A DNA stretch of 64,000 bases from DTCV01 sp964641155 (GTDB taxonomy: Archaea; Thermoproteota; Thermoprotei_A; Sulfolobales; NBVN01): assembly GCA_964641155.1 (NCBI GenBank), contig CAZXJO010000001.1:124001-188000 (forward strand). The letters are read 5' to 3'. Under the pieces are notes generated by a model. The model did no database searches and was not told the DNA's origin. It saw nothing but the letters and a program-made list of their open reading frames with translations. Positions 1 through 7,820 of the stretch are shown here, in pieces (within the stretch, counting starts at the first letter, position 1; every line of letters starts with the position of its first letter). Made by a program: the position numbers and the translations under genes.

Positions 1-82
1 CGGGCCCACCTCAATTCATCACCCAATAATTTAGTCTAGAGCTTATATATGTTTAAGCCCTGATCAGTATGATGGATGCAGG

Positions 83-259
83 TTGAGTAAGTACTCACTT
101 AGGTGTGAGGAGTGCGGCACTCTGTGGAAACTCACGGTTAGCTACAACCTCAACGAATTCCGGAGACTGTACCACTACTGCAGCACATGTAGGAAGAACA
201 CCTTCCACGAGGTCTTACTGGAGGACTCAGCGGAGGTTCATACGATCACAGATCACTGA
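83..259 (+). CDS. small zinc-ribbon protein, 58 aa
   Basis: Short open frame with a TTG start. The product has two Cys-x2-Cys knuckles (CEEC near residue 8, CSTC near residue 33), the layout of a single zinc ribbon, flanked by basic and aromatic residues. The frame has no ATG or GTG start, and the nearby ATGs at 69, 72 and 76 run into stops at once. A TATA-like tract (gcttatatat, about 41-50) lies at the right distance for a transcript starting near 72. The role is unknown. Such tiny zinc ribbons in archaea are often nucleic-acid binding, but that is inference. It could still be a chance frame. Confidence 0.55.
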   Translation: MSKYSLRCEECGTLWKLTVSYNLNEFRRLYHYCSTCRKNTFHEVLLEDSAEVHTITDH

Positions 260-371
260 TAGAGCTTCATCATCCGACTTAAACTCCAGGACGTTACCTA
301 ATTAACTTTATGACCTCTCCCACGTCCCTGCGTCCGAAAACGTTGAACGCTTAAAAATGAAGTTAACCCGT

Positions 372-2231
372 TTAGGAAAGCTCTTTCAGGTAATGAAGTG
401 CCGGTCTAAGACTCATGTAATGAGGTAGGGTTGAACTGACTCTGGGATAACCTTCTAAGTCCTTATCAACCATGTCCACCAACTCCTCAACAGTGACCGT
501 CTTCTGAGCGTTGGATGCCCTTATCCTGACGTTAACTGTCTTGGTCTTAAACTCCCTCTCACCTATAACCGCTATGTAAGGCACCCACTCTATACCTGCC
601 TCCCTGATCCTCTTAGCGAGTGTTAGATCCCTATCATCTATGTCTGCCCTGATACCCTTCCTCACCAAGCTATTCAATACTTCCTCCGCAAATCCTAGGA
701 ACTCCTTAGATATGGGTATTATCCTGACCTGAATTGGTGCGAGCCATGTTGGAATGTTTGGAGTCTTACCAGCTTCCTCATCCTGGACAGCCTTATCTAG
801 TACTGCGTAGATGTACCTCTCGATGGAGCCTATTATGGCGGTGTGTATTATGACTGGGTATCTCTCAACTCCTGCCTCATCCACGTACCTTATGTTGAAC
901 CTCGCCGCGTTCCCCACATCTATTTGGAACGTGGCCACTTCCCTAGGTCTCTTAAGCTCATCGATAACGTTGTACTCGACATTGATGACCCAGTAGTATA
1001 TGCCTGGAGGATAGAGAGTTATCAGTGCAGGTTTACCCATCCTCCTAATGAGCTCTACCAAGTAGTCTTTATTTGATTCGAAGAAGTCCTCACTTACGTT
1101 GTAGATCGCTACGTACTCCCTTCCCAACTTCCTGATCTCCTCAAGTATCTTCTCCTGAACCTTGAAGGAGAAGGCCTTACCTTCGTCTAAATCCTTTAGA
1201 AGTATGTGGAGGTCAGGCATGTAGAACTTCCTCAGCCTGAAACACAGGACTAACTCACCCTTCTGTTCGAACCTATAGCTATCAGCAACTTCAAAGACAC
1301 CTAAAGGAAGTTCCTTGTAACTGATCAGCCAGTCCTTGATCATGGCGAATTGCTGATGACATGCTGCATACCTCATAACTAATTTACTGCCCTCCGACTC
1401 AACCTCATACAACCTGTCACCGAATAAATCAGCGTGCTCTTTGATAGGCCTGAATTTAAGGTTGAACATGTTAGTACCCATAACCCTAAGCACTGGGATT
1501 CCCAGGGACTTAACGACTGACCAAGAATACTCCTTAACAGCCTCGACCATCGCAGTGGCGTGGGGTTGATACCTCAAGTGACCACTGTCCGACATCGGCT
1601 CCCATTCGAAGCCAAACTTCCTGCAGACCTCTAGGAGCCGTGACTTCCCTCCAGGTAACTCCCTCCTGAAGACTTCCTTCTCAACCAATATCTTAAGGTC
1701 TTCCTCTCCTGACTTAAATTCGTACTCCTCAGGACTGTAAATACCTCCATCGGGCGTGATTATCAGGTACTTCTTAGAGGTGACTGCTTGCCTAACAACT
1801 TCCTCCGCTCTGTACTCCCTAGATAGCTCGGAGAGCGGGTGTCCGTAACACTTTATGTCGAAGGCCTTGTACCAGCCGAACGGCGCCTTATATACGTTGA
1901 TCCCCCTCTCACTGAACACCTTAAACAAGTAGTTCAACACGTTCATCGCCTCCTCCGGACCTGCCAGCTTCGATGACAGGTGCGCGTACGGATATAAAAC
2001 CACGGCTGAAGCCCTGGTCTTTGAGCATATGTTCGATACGTCGTCAACGACCTTAACCGCTAAGTTATTAATTACCTTCCAATCACCGTCCTCAACAGAC
2101 GTGAATACTACGAGCACGTTGTTGAATTCCCCGCCACTCACCGGGGCTGGTTCAGCTTCCTCAACAGCCTTCTCACGTACTTCATACTTGAAGTGCTCAG
2201 CGTGGATTATGAGTACCCGCAATCTCCCCAC
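372..2231 (-). CDS. thrS: threonyl-tRNA synthetase, archaeal full-length type
   Basis: Class II aminoacyl-tRNA synthetase that charges tRNA-Thr in the cytoplasm, 619 aa. Residues 1 to about 140 match the archaeal D-aminoacyl-type editing domain (starts MGRLRVLIIHAEHF). The catalytic core follows, with motif 2 around SYRFEQKGELVLCFR, and then an anticodon-binding domain (WLAPIQVRIIPIS). The three zinc ligands expected in ThrRS are present: Cys291 (RYAACHQQ), His342 (MPDLHIL) and His463 (IIHTAIIGS). Some crenarchaea split editing and catalysis between two proteins; this one keeps both. The start is GTG. A TATA-like tract on the minus strand near 2258-2265 would give a leaderless or nearly leaderless mRNA. 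The gene stands alone. Confidence 0.95.
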   Translation of the reverse strand: MGRLRVLIIHAEHFKYEVREKAVEEAEPAPVSGGEFNNVLVVFTSVEDGDWKVINNLAVKVVDDVSNICSKTRASAVVLYPYAHLSSKLAGPEEAMNVLNYLFKVFSERGINVYKAPFGWYKAFDIKCYGHPLSELSREYRAEEVVRQAVTSKKYLIITPDGGIYSPEEYEFKSGEEDLKILVEKEVFRRELPGGKSRLLEVCRKFGFEWEPMSDSGHLRYQPHATAMVEAVKEYSWSVVKSLGIPVLRVMGTNMFNLKFRPIKEHADLFGDRLYEVESEGSKLVMRYAACHQQFAMIKDWLISYKELPLGVFEVADSYRFEQKGELVLCFRLRKFYMPDLHILLKDLDEGKAFSFKVQEKILEEIRKLGREYVAIYNVSEDFFESNKDYLVELIRRMGKPALITLYPPGIYYWVINVEYNVIDELKRPREVATFQIDVGNAARFNIRYVDEAGVERYPVIIHTAIIGSIERYIYAVLDKAVQDEEAGKTPNIPTWLAPIQVRIIPISKEFLGFAEEVLNSLVRKGIRADIDDRDLTLAKRIREAGIEWVPYIAVIGEREFKTKTVNVRIRASNAQKTVTVEELVDMVDKDLEGYPRVSSTLPHYMSLRPALHYLKELS

Positions 2232-2355
2232 TCATACTTGGAATTGATGTGAGAGGTTAATAAGTTAAGGTGTGCGGAGCGTTGTCTGCCTCCGTGTTAA
2301 CTTTTAAAATGAAACTTGCTGTATAGTAGTTCAGAGATTTTGCAGGTGGCTGTTA

Positions 2356-3351
2356 GTGCCTGAGATAACTATCAGCGATAGGGGTGCTGTGCTGATCAAT
2401 AAATCCTTAGCTATTGACGGACACACCAACAACTCATTAAGGATTATCACACATGCCCACTCAGACCATGTGAGGGATTTAAGTAGGAGCATCGCTCATT
2501 GTAGGGGTATCGCAGCAACTCCGCTAACATTGGACTGGTTAGCCGAGTTAGGACACTCTGTTGGTATGGGTAATTGCCTCAGGCTCGACTACGGTTCGAA
2601 AATCATGGTTGATGGGTTGGAGGTCACGCTTGAGAAAGCACACCACATCCCTGGCTCATCTCAAGTGGTGGTAGTGGATGAAGATGGTTTGAGGATAGTT
2701 TATACGGGTGATTTCAAGAAGCCTGGTAAGGAAACACCAATAATTGAGTCAGACATCTTAATCATCGATGCGGTGTACGGTAGTCCCTCATATGTTAGGG
2801 AGTTTGATGACTACATAGAGGATGTGCTTGCGGACCTGACTAAGCAGCTACTCAGTAAGGGACCTGTAATAATTCAAGGCTATCACGGAAAGCTCCAGGA
2901 GGTCATGCAATTACTTAGAACTAATGGGGTGGAAGCACCTTACCTGCTGACACCTAAGGTCTACAAAATGACTAAAGTTGCTGAGAGGTACGGACTAAGT
3001 ATAGGCAACTACGTTCCCTTAAACTCGAAGGAGGGGAAGGAAGTGCTGAGAAGCAATTGGTTCCTAATATTCGACCACGTGAACTCCAGGAGTGGCCTCA
3101 ACCTAAATGGCCTGAGGGCTTCTAAGATAGTCCTAAGTGGTTGGGAGTTCAAAAAACCCTACAGGTATTTAGGCGGTGGGAGGTGGTTAGTAGCGTTCAG
3201 CGATCATGCAGACTTCAAAGGATTAATGAACTACATAATTAACTCAAACCCAAAGGCCGTGATCGTTAACTCAGTGAGGAGTTCATATGCAGATGTCTTC
3301 GCTGATGAGGTTAGGAAGGCGACTAAGAAGGAATGCATCGTAATGCCCTAA
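2356..3351 (+). CDS. MBL-fold nuclease, SNM1 / mRNA 3'-end processing-like
   Basis: Metallo-beta-lactamase fold protein, 331 aa. The metal-binding motif HAHSDH is at residues 33-38, followed by His97 (AHHIPGS), Asp119 (YTGDF) and a C-terminal SDHADF. This ligand set fits two-zinc hydrolases. The overall look (GSSQVV, YTGDFKKPG, LSGWEFKKPYRYL) resembles SNM1 or cleavage-factor type nucleic-acid hydrolases rather than glyoxalases. It lies just upstream of radA, so a DNA repair role is possible but not shown. The start is GTG, preceded by ggtgg at 2345-2349; a TATA-like cttttaaaat is near 2301. The substrate is unknown. Confidence 0.8.
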   Translation: MPEITISDRGAVLINKSLAIDGHTNNSLRIITHAHSDHVRDLSRSIAHCRGIAATPLTLDWLAELGHSVGMGNCLRLDYGSKIMVDGLEVTLEKAHHIPGSSQVVVVDEDGLRIVYTGDFKKPGKETPIIESDILIIDAVYGSPSYVREFDDYIEDVLADLTKQLLSKGPVIIQGYHGKLQEVMQLLRTNGVEAPYLLTPKVYKMTKVAERYGLSIGNYVPLNSKEGKEVLRSNWFLIFDHVNSRSGLNLNGLRASKIVLSGWEFKKPYRYLGGGRWLVAFSDHADFKGLMNYIINSNPKAVIVNSVRSSYADVFADEVRKATKKECIVMP

Positions 3352-3477
3352 TCAGAAATTGCTCCCCACCCAATACCGCATCTGAGTTTTAGTGCATTAC
3401 GGGGTTTTCAAAACCGCTGCGGCTCTTGGCGGACATTCCGACTCAAATATTAAGGTACGGTAAGTTTAATAGTTTCG

Positions 3478-3487
3478 CTTTAAAAAC
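3478..3487 (+). promoter_or_regulatory. TATA box of radA
   Basis: The sequence ctttaaaaac lies about 35-40 nt before the radA TTG start. This predicts transcription starting near 3509 and a leader of about 10 nt. Called from sequence and spacing only. Confidence 0.55.
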
Positions 3488-3518
3488 TTAACATAGGATT
3501 GGGCTTGGAAGTGGGAGT

Positions 3519-5036
3519 TTGAGCGATGTTAAGATCAAGAAGCTTGAGGACCTTAACATCAGTCCGACAATAGTCAGTAAACTGAGGGAGGCAGGGTATA
3601 GGACGTTGGAGGCTTTAGCCGCTGCTAACATTAACGAGCTAGCAACGGTTGTTGGTATACCGCTACCAACTGCTCAGAGGATAGTTAACCAGGCTAGGGA
3701 TGCTTTAGGCCTCAGGTTTAAGACCGCCTTAGAAGTTAAGAAGGAGAGGTTAGGCGTTAGGAAGATCACAACAGGCTCTAAGAGTTTAGACAGCTTGTTG
3801 GGGGGTGGCGTCGAAATTAAAACCATCACAGAGCTGTTTGGTGAGTACGGAACTGGTAAGTGCTTCACGAAAGACACAGAGATAATGTACTTCAAAAACG
3901 ATGAACCCCGCATAGATGATGTTGAGAGAACGTACATAGAGTTCAGCAACTCCTTTAAGGAGGTAGCCTACGACGGGGGTTCACTAGTACTTGTCAACGA
4001 CTTATACGTCCCGTCAATCGTGGAAGGTAATATCGTAGCCGTTAGAAGTGCCGGAATTTACAGGGAAAAGGTTAAGGAAGTAAGGGAAATAGTTTTAGGC
4101 GACGGAACCACCCTAAGAACCACGCTGAACCACCCTGTCCTGACCTATGTAGATGGGCGCCTTAGGTGGTGCCCAGCCAAATGCTTAAGGCGTGGACATG
4201 TGGTTGTGGGCGTTAAGAAACAACTCAAGCCTGCCTCACCGGAGGGCTTAGAACGCGTGGAGGTGTTTGGGAGTGCTGACTTAGGGGGTATAGCACCACT
4301 CGAAGGTCTGAAACACCACGTTATTAAGGACGTGGAGACCGTAGAGTACGATGACTACGTGTACGACCTTATTGTTCCAAATATTCACTACTTCTTAGAG
4401 CCTAACGGGTTAATACTCCACAACACCCAGCTATGTCATCAGCTCTCAGTCAACGTCCAGCTACCTGTGGAGAGAGGAGGCTTAGCTGGTAAGGCGTTGT
4501 ACATAGATAGCGAGGGTACTTTCAGATGGGAACGTGTGGAAGCGATGGCGAAGGGGGTGGGCCTGGACCCAGACGAAGTAATGGGGAACATCATGTATAT
4601 TAGGGCTGTGAACAGCGACCACCAAATAGCGATAGTTGATGAGGTCACTGAACTAATACCTAAGGAAAACATAAAGTTGTTAGTCATAGACTCAGTTACA
4701 GGGCACTTCAGGGCCGAATATCCAGGCCGTGAGAACTTAGCGCTTAGACAGCAGAAGCTCAACAGACACCTACATCAGCTTAACAGGATCGCCGACATGT
4801 ACGATATAGCTGTCGTGGTGACTAATCAAGTAATGGCACGGCCGGACGTCTTCTATGGGGACCCCACACAGGCTGTAGGTGGCCATATACTGGCGCACGC
4901 ACCTGGGGTCAGGGTCCAGTTAAGGCGTAGTAGAGGTAATAGAAGGATCGCCAGGGTCGTCGACGCCCCGCACCTACCTGAGGGCGAGGCCGTCTTCGCA
5001 ATCACTGAAACAGGAATTAAGGATGTTGAGGAATGA
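3519..5036 (+). CDS. radA: RadA recombinase precursor with P-loop intein
   Basis: Archaeal Rad51/RecA-family strand-exchange ATPase for homologous recombination. The open frame is 505 aa, but residues 115-302 are an intein, so the mature protein is 317 aa, normal for crenarchaeal RadA. Residues 1-60 form the N-terminal helix-hairpin-helix domain. The Walker A motif GEYGTGK is interrupted after Lys114 and resumes with TQLCHQLSVNVQL. Walker B is LLVIDSVTGHF and the L2/Gln region is ALRQQKLNRHL. The start is TTG; MSDVKIKKL fits the family. The gene overlaps the following prepilin peptidase by 4 nt (ATGA), so the two are probably cotranscribed. Confidence 0.97.
   Translation: MSDVKIKKLEDLNISPTIVSKLREAGYRTLEALAAANINELATVVGIPLPTAQRIVNQARDALGLRFKTALEVKKERLGVRKITTGSKSLDSLLGGGVEIKTITELFGEYGTGKCFTKDTEIMYFKNDEPRIDDVERTYIEFSNSFKEVAYDGGSLVLVNDLYVPSIVEGNIVAVRSAGIYREKVKEVREIVLGDGTTLRTTLNHPVLTYVDGRLRWCPAKCLRRGHVVVGVKKQLKPASPEGLERVEVFGSADLGGIAPLEGLKHHVIKDVETVEYDDYVYDLIVPNIHYFLEPNGLILHNTQLCHQLSVNVQLPVERGGLAGKALYIDSEGTFRWERVEAMAKGVGLDPDEVMGNIMYIRAVNSDHQIAIVDEVTELIPKENIKLLVIDSVTGHFRAEYPGRENLALRQQKLNRHLHQLNRIADMYDIAVVVTNQVMARPDVFYGDPTQAVGGHILAHAPGVRVQLRRSRGNRRIARVVDAPHLPEGEAVFAITETGIKDVEE
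3861..4424 (+). other. RadA mini-intein (188 aa), no endonuclease
   Basis: In-frame protein intron within radA. It starts with Cys (CFTKDTEIM, block A), has block B TTLNHPVLTY with the TxxH histidine, and ends with a block F/G region VYDLIVPNIHYF...LILHN. The first C-extein residue is Thr. At 188 aa it is a splicing domain alone, with no room for a LAGLIDADG endonuclease. It sits between the Lys and Thr of the P-loop, so unspliced RadA cannot bind ATP. As I recall, the same site is used by a Pyrococcus RadA intein. Confidence 0.95.
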
Positions 5037-5797
5037 TTTTCAACCTCGAATTAGGTTACGAACTGATCCCTATCTCAGCTACTCTTATCACCCTGACCGT
5101 AGCAACCTACTACGACTTAAGGACTAGGGAAATCGCGGAGTTTATATGGGTTCCCGCATTACTGATCTCGGTCTTATCAGCCTACTTTATCTCAAAACCG
5201 AACGTCTTGGTGATTGCTTTCTCCCTCCTACCTGCCCTGCTCCTCCTGATCTTCACGTTGTTAGGTCTTATAGGTGGAGCCGACTTCCTGGCAATGCTTT
5301 TAATAGGGTTGTCAACACCTTACTTTAATGTGCTGCCCATATCATTGCTCACCCTCCTTTACTCAACGCTAATACCCTCAACCCTAGTTATACGCAACTT
5401 CGTCCTAAACCTCGTGAAGTATAGGAACCTCTACGAGAAACTGGACTGCGGCAAAACGCCTAAATGGCCGCTACTGTTCCTCGGCAAACCCATCAAGGTA
5501 GAGGCATTCCTCAAGAGTAAGTTCATGTATCCGTTAACGGTGTTTAAATGCGGACCCAAGAACTACAGCGTTGTGTGTAGGGCGTCCTTTGACATAAACG
5601 AGGACTCTAGAGAACATGTAAATCAGGTAAGCATGTGCTTGAATAAAGGCTACTTGAAGGCTGACGACCGTATTTGGGTGACTCCCGCACTACCTCACAT
5701 ACTCTTCATAACTATCGGATACGTTCTCGCATTAATAACTCCTGAAGGGCTTATTTACGAAACGTTCAGTTTGATTTTAGGCTTTTTGAGGTGGTGA
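5033..5797 (+). CDS. prepilin peptidase, A24 family
   Basis: Polytopic membrane aspartyl protease that would cleave class III signal peptides of archaeal pilins or archaellins, 254 aa. Several hydrophobic segments are visible. The two catalytic aspartates expected for the GxHyD family appear as Asp28 (ATYYDLRTREI) and Asp84 (LIGGADFLA). A soluble region of about 100 residues near the C-terminus precedes a final membrane span. The ATG overlaps the radA stop by 4 nt. The likely substrates in this window are the pilin-like proteins at 50.0-50.9 kb, and the secretion ATPase and platform genes at 31.2-34.6 kb could use the processed pilins. That link is inference. Confidence 0.85.
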   Translation: MIFNLELGYELIPISATLITLTVATYYDLRTREIAEFIWVPALLISVLSAYFISKPNVLVIAFSLLPALLLLIFTLLGLIGGADFLAMLLIGLSTPYFNVLPISLLTLLYSTLIPSTLVIRNFVLNLVKYRNLYEKLDCGKTPKWPLLFLGKPIKVEAFLKSKFMYPLTVFKCGPKNYSVVCRASFDINEDSREHVNQVSMCLNKGYLKADDRIWVTPALPHILFITIGYVLALITPEGLIYETFSLILGFLRW

Positions 5798-5800
5798 CCG

Positions 5801-6304
5801 CTGAGTCATAAAGTTCTCTGGGCTCCATGGCGTATTAAGTACATTACTAAGCCGCATGATAGGAATTGTATATTCTGCGACGCTAGGGATAAAAAAGACG
5901 ATGAATCATACGTAGTGTTCAGAGGTTCCAGCTCGTTCGTAATCCTTAACCTGTACCCCTACAACACGGCCCACGTTATGGTAGCGCCTTACAGACACGT
6001 TAGTAGCTTCGAGTTACTAAGCGATGAAGAACTACTTGACCTCATGAAGCTTGTGAAACTATCGCTGAAGGCTATAGAGAGTGAGTACAGGCCTCAGGGC
6101 TATAACATAGGGGCTAACTTAGGACATGTTGCTGGGGCCGGGGTTGAAGGCCACCTACATCTGCATATAGTACCTCGGTGGTCGGGTGATACTAATTTCA
6201 TGCCACTAATCGCTGGCGTGAAGGTAATCCCCGAAGACATCAACGACACGTATAAAAGGTTGAAAAAAGCCTTTAACGACGTATCCAGCCTGGAACGGGG
6301 TTGA
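5801..6304 (+). CDS. HIT-family nucleotide hydrolase, apparent CTG start
   Basis: Histidine-triad hydrolase of 167 aa, of the Ap4A-phosphorylase-like branch. The triad HLHLHIVPR is near residue 125 and the typical N-terminus LWAPWRIKYI is at residues 5-14. A CxxC pair (CIFC) and NLYPYNTAHVMVAPYRH also match the family. The first ATG is at 5915, well inside the conserved domain. Upstream of it the frame runs back to the stop of the previous gene (5795-5797) with no ATG, GTG or TTG. The best start is CTG at 5801, which gives SHKVLWAPWR and lies 7 nt after GAGGTG (5788-5793). The gene ends 2 nt before the convergent acyl-CoA synthetase gene. Confidence 0.88.
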   Translation: MSHKVLWAPWRIKYITKPHDRNCIFCDARDKKDDESYVVFRGSSSFVILNLYPYNTAHVMVAPYRHVSSFELLSDEELLDLMKLVKLSLKAIESEYRPQGYNIGANLGHVAGAGVEGHLHLHIVPRWSGDTNFMPLIAGVKVIPEDINDTYKRLKKAFNDVSSLERG

Positions 6305-6306
6305 CA

Positions 6307-7749
6307 TCACTTCCTCATAACGCCTGCATACCTAGCCCACTGATACAGGCATCCGAGTACCTTCACAGCCCTTTCAGGCTGGCAGAAGAACGCAGGAACC
6401 TGCGCGTGAGTCTCTATATAGTCAATCGCCTGCAAAGTCTCAGGTATGTCACCGCTCATCGAGACCACCACAGGTTTATCCATACCATTAGCCCTTGCCT
6501 CGTTGACCCCCTCAACAACCGACTTAGCGAACTCCATGGGCGGTGTAATTACTGTGTGCCAGTGACCTATAATTACAGCATCTGTCTTAGGATGCATTAA
6601 CGCTAACTTAATACCTTTTTGAACCATGTCAGGCGTGCATGATCCCGTGATGTCCATGGGGTTACCGAATGCGCCGAAGGGTGGTACGAACTTCTTAAAC
6701 TCATCTACTAGGTCTTGAGGTGCTTCCATCAAGTGGAGTTTGTTGTCCTCCGCGGCATCGCAGAGTAATACACCTAAACCTCCAGCCATGGTTATTATGA
6801 ACACGTTCTCGCCTTTAGGTGGTGGAAGCATCGCTAGAGACCTACCTATGTCGAATAACTCATCTAATGCGTAAACCCTGATAACTCCCGCCTTCTTAAA
6901 CGCCGCGTTAATTACCTCGTCGGAGGCTGTGAGCGCTGCTGTGTGTGACTTAGCCGCCCTCTCACCGTAGCCCGTCCTACCAGCCTTCAACACAACTATG
7001 GGCTTTTTCTTAGATACTATCCTAGCTGTCTCAATGAACTTCTTACCATCCTTTATGGACTCCATGTGAAGCGCTATTGCCTTAGTGTGCTCGTCAGCGT
7101 AGAAATACCAAAGCAGGTCTGCGTGATCTATATCTGACATGTTACCTAACCCAACATTTATGGATATCCCTATCTTCTTCCACCTAGCGTAGCCGAAGGC
7201 AGCCATCCCGACACCACCACTCTGAGCCACAGCGGCTAAGCCTCCCTTATGGTCGTAGGGTATCGTGAATGACAGACTCAAGTTGTACCAAGGACTGTAT
7301 ATGCCGTATGTGTTGGGACCGATGATCCTGACGCCGTGCTGCCTTGCAAGGCTGACTAACTTTTCCTGCAGTTCTGGGTTGCCGGTCTCGGCGAAGCCTG
7401 ATGAGACAACGACAGCCACCGGCACATTCTTCTCACCCAATGACGGAATGACGTCGGGCACCATGGCAGCCGGTATAGCTATTAGAGCAGAATCTACCTC
7501 AGGCTCCGGCACTTGCCTAACGTCAGGATAGCACTTAATCCCTAATATCTCCGTAGCCCTGGGGTTTATCGGGTATATCCTCCCTTGAAATCCTCCGTCA
7601 ATTAAGTTCTTTACCACCGCGTACCCAACTCTGCCGGGTTCCCTTGAGGCTCCGACGACGGCAACGCTCCTAGGTCTGAAGAATCTCATAAATCTGTTTA
7701 TCAAGTCCTTCCCGTACTCTGGAATACCCTCTAGACCATACGAACTCAT
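6307..7749 (-). CDS. acetate/acyl-CoA ligase (ADP-forming), alpha subunit
   Basis: Subunit of the archaeal ADP-forming acyl-CoA synthetase, which makes ATP from acyl-CoA, ADP and phosphate in peptide or sugar fermentation. About 480 aa. The N-terminus has the CoA-binding Rossmann fold (RSVAVVGASREPGRVG), and the ligase-CoA domains follow. The phosphohistidine region KSHTAALTASDEV is present. No beta (ATP-grasp) subunit is next to it; it must be elsewhere in the genome. Start ATG at 7749 is preceded by TTGGTG with 6 nt spacing; GTG and TTG codons lie just upstream in frame. A minus-strand TATA (gtttaaatag, about 7780-7789) fits. Confidence 0.9.
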   Translation of the reverse strand: MSSYGLEGIPEYGKDLINRFMRFFRPRSVAVVGASREPGRVGYAVVKNLIDGGFQGRIYPINPRATEILGIKCYPDVRQVPEPEVDSALIAIPAAMVPDVIPSLGEKNVPVAVVVSSGFAETGNPELQEKLVSLARQHGVRIIGPNTYGIYSPWYNLSLSFTIPYDHKGGLAAVAQSGGVGMAAFGYARWKKIGISINVGLGNMSDIDHADLLWYFYADEHTKAIALHMESIKDGKKFIETARIVSKKKPIVVLKAGRTGYGERAAKSHTAALTASDEVINAAFKKAGVIRVYALDELFDIGRSLAMLPPPKGENVFIITMAGGLGVLLCDAAEDNKLHLMEAPQDLVDEFKKFVPPFGAFGNPMDITGSCTPDMVQKGIKLALMHPKTDAVIIGHWHTVITPPMEFAKSVVEGVNEARANGMDKPVVVSMSGDIPETLQAIDYIETHAQVPAFFCQPERAVKVLGCLYQWARYAGVMRK

Positions 7750-7820
7750 AATCCACACCAACTTAAACTTAAGGGAAGTCTATTTAAACGTTTACGTTAA
7801 TTGGGTTTTAAGATTTTTAA

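Noticed and set aside
3352..3518. Possible small RNA in the gap before radA
   Set aside because: GC-rich pieces can pair, but no box motifs, tRNA features or independent promoter were found.
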